DNA of 64,000 nucleotides from Tubulanus polymorphus (Eukaryota > Nemertea > Palaeonemertea > Tubulaniformes > Tubulanidae), in the NCBI RefSeq assembly GCF_964204645.1, contig NW_027437463.1, forward strand, positions 25,944 to 89,943, read 5' to 3'. Shown here piece after piece: positions 63,777-64,000 of this stretch (positions are counted from its first letter, which is position 1; the number at the start of each line of letters is the position of its first letter). The translations under genes and the position numbers were made by a program. The notes beneath the pieces are model-generated. The model did no database searches, was not told the DNA's origin, and saw nothing but the letters and a program-made list of their open reading frames with translations.

Positions 63777-64000
63777 TTATTATAAAACTAATTTATATAA
63801 CTATATACTAGACGTACGAGTAAGAATCCAAGAATCCAAGAAATCTTACTTTCTTACTCGTACGTCTAGTATATAGATATATATATAATAGTTTTCATAA
63901 AAATTAAAAACATAAAATTATTAATCTAAGTATAGAAATAGTTATAATATAATCTATTTTTATTATTATTAAGAGAAAACATATAATTTATTCATTTTTA
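63777..64000. other. AT-rich 3' region of the right relic
   Basis: It contains the hairpin described separately. No coding frame begins before the window ends. Confidence 0.5.
63801..63876. terminator. Perfect 26-bp inverted repeat (hairpin) after the last viral gene
   Basis: The left arm 63801-63826 (CTATATACTAGACGTACGAG, then TAAGAA) is exactly complementary to 63851-63876, with a 24-base loop that itself holds two AAGAATCC repeats. It lies 25 bases after the stop of the zinc-finger gene. A transcript 3'-end signal, a replication or packaging hairpin, or a small palindromic insertion are all possible. Confidence 0.6.

Noticed and set aside
1-64000. The two viral relics being halves of one element split by a 42-kb insertion
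   Set aside because: Both contain PolB and the same small genes in opposite orientation, so they are separate copies.

Overview
The window is animal nuclear DNA, probably from a marine invertebrate. The evidence is two host genes of animal type (GPANK1 with no introns; PDRG1 in three exons with canonical splice sites), a BEL/Pao LTR retrotransposon, LINE 3' fragments, piggyBac-type and other MITEs, foldback elements and satellites. A lophotrochozoan (mollusc-like) host is only my impression from the repeat style.

Both ends of the window are visibly more AT-rich. They hold relics of two related endogenous DNA viruses or mobile elements of the Polinton/Maverick/adintovirus kind, with protein-primed family B DNA polymerase. 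The left relic (1 to about 7997) is read mostly on the minus strand: a split PolB with an embedded endonuclease VII-like zinc domain and an intein at the catalytic motif C, a convergent zinc-ribbon gene resembling the poxvirus late transcription factor VLTF3, a 253-residue candidate minor capsid protein and small genes. The right relic (about 50325 to beyond 64000) is read mostly on the plus strand: a divergently transcribed small-gene block, an intein-free but internally deleted PolB, homologues of the left-relic small genes, a 382-residue conserved protein, a tandemly duplicated gene pair, a coiled-coil/membrane protein, a candidate major capsid protein and a zinc-finger gene. Nearly every gene is damaged somewhere, so these are fossils, but several frames remain open.

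Many viral genes share a start signal: a T-tract preceded by TAA, a few bases, then TAAATAAATG or TATAAATG. It resembles the TAAATG late promoters of poxviruses. Together with the VLTF3-like gene this suggests that the elements carry their own late transcription programme. This is the most interesting hypothesis here.

Between the relics lies about 42 kb of host DNA. From left to right it holds: mostly non-coding DNA with a 61-bp minisatellite (10.4-11.7 kb); a tRNA-like SINE, a foldback element and a 2.6-kb TIR element filled with a 190-bp satellite (12.7-16.4 kb); MITEs and a possible first exon (16.6-17.5 kb); a 1.9-kb inverted-repeat structure (19.8-21.7 kb); GPANK1 (22.2-23.2 kb) followed by a LINE 3' end; and PDRG1 (27.8-45.7 kb). 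The 17-kb first intron of PDRG1 contains piggyBac MITEs, a nested TIR element, dispersed repeats and a 6-kb BEL/Pao element with a truncated 3' LTR. Further right are a cluster of palindromic ACACGTGT motifs (47.5-47.7 kb) and more dispersed repeats up to the second viral relic.

All assignments come from reading motifs by eye. No database search was run.
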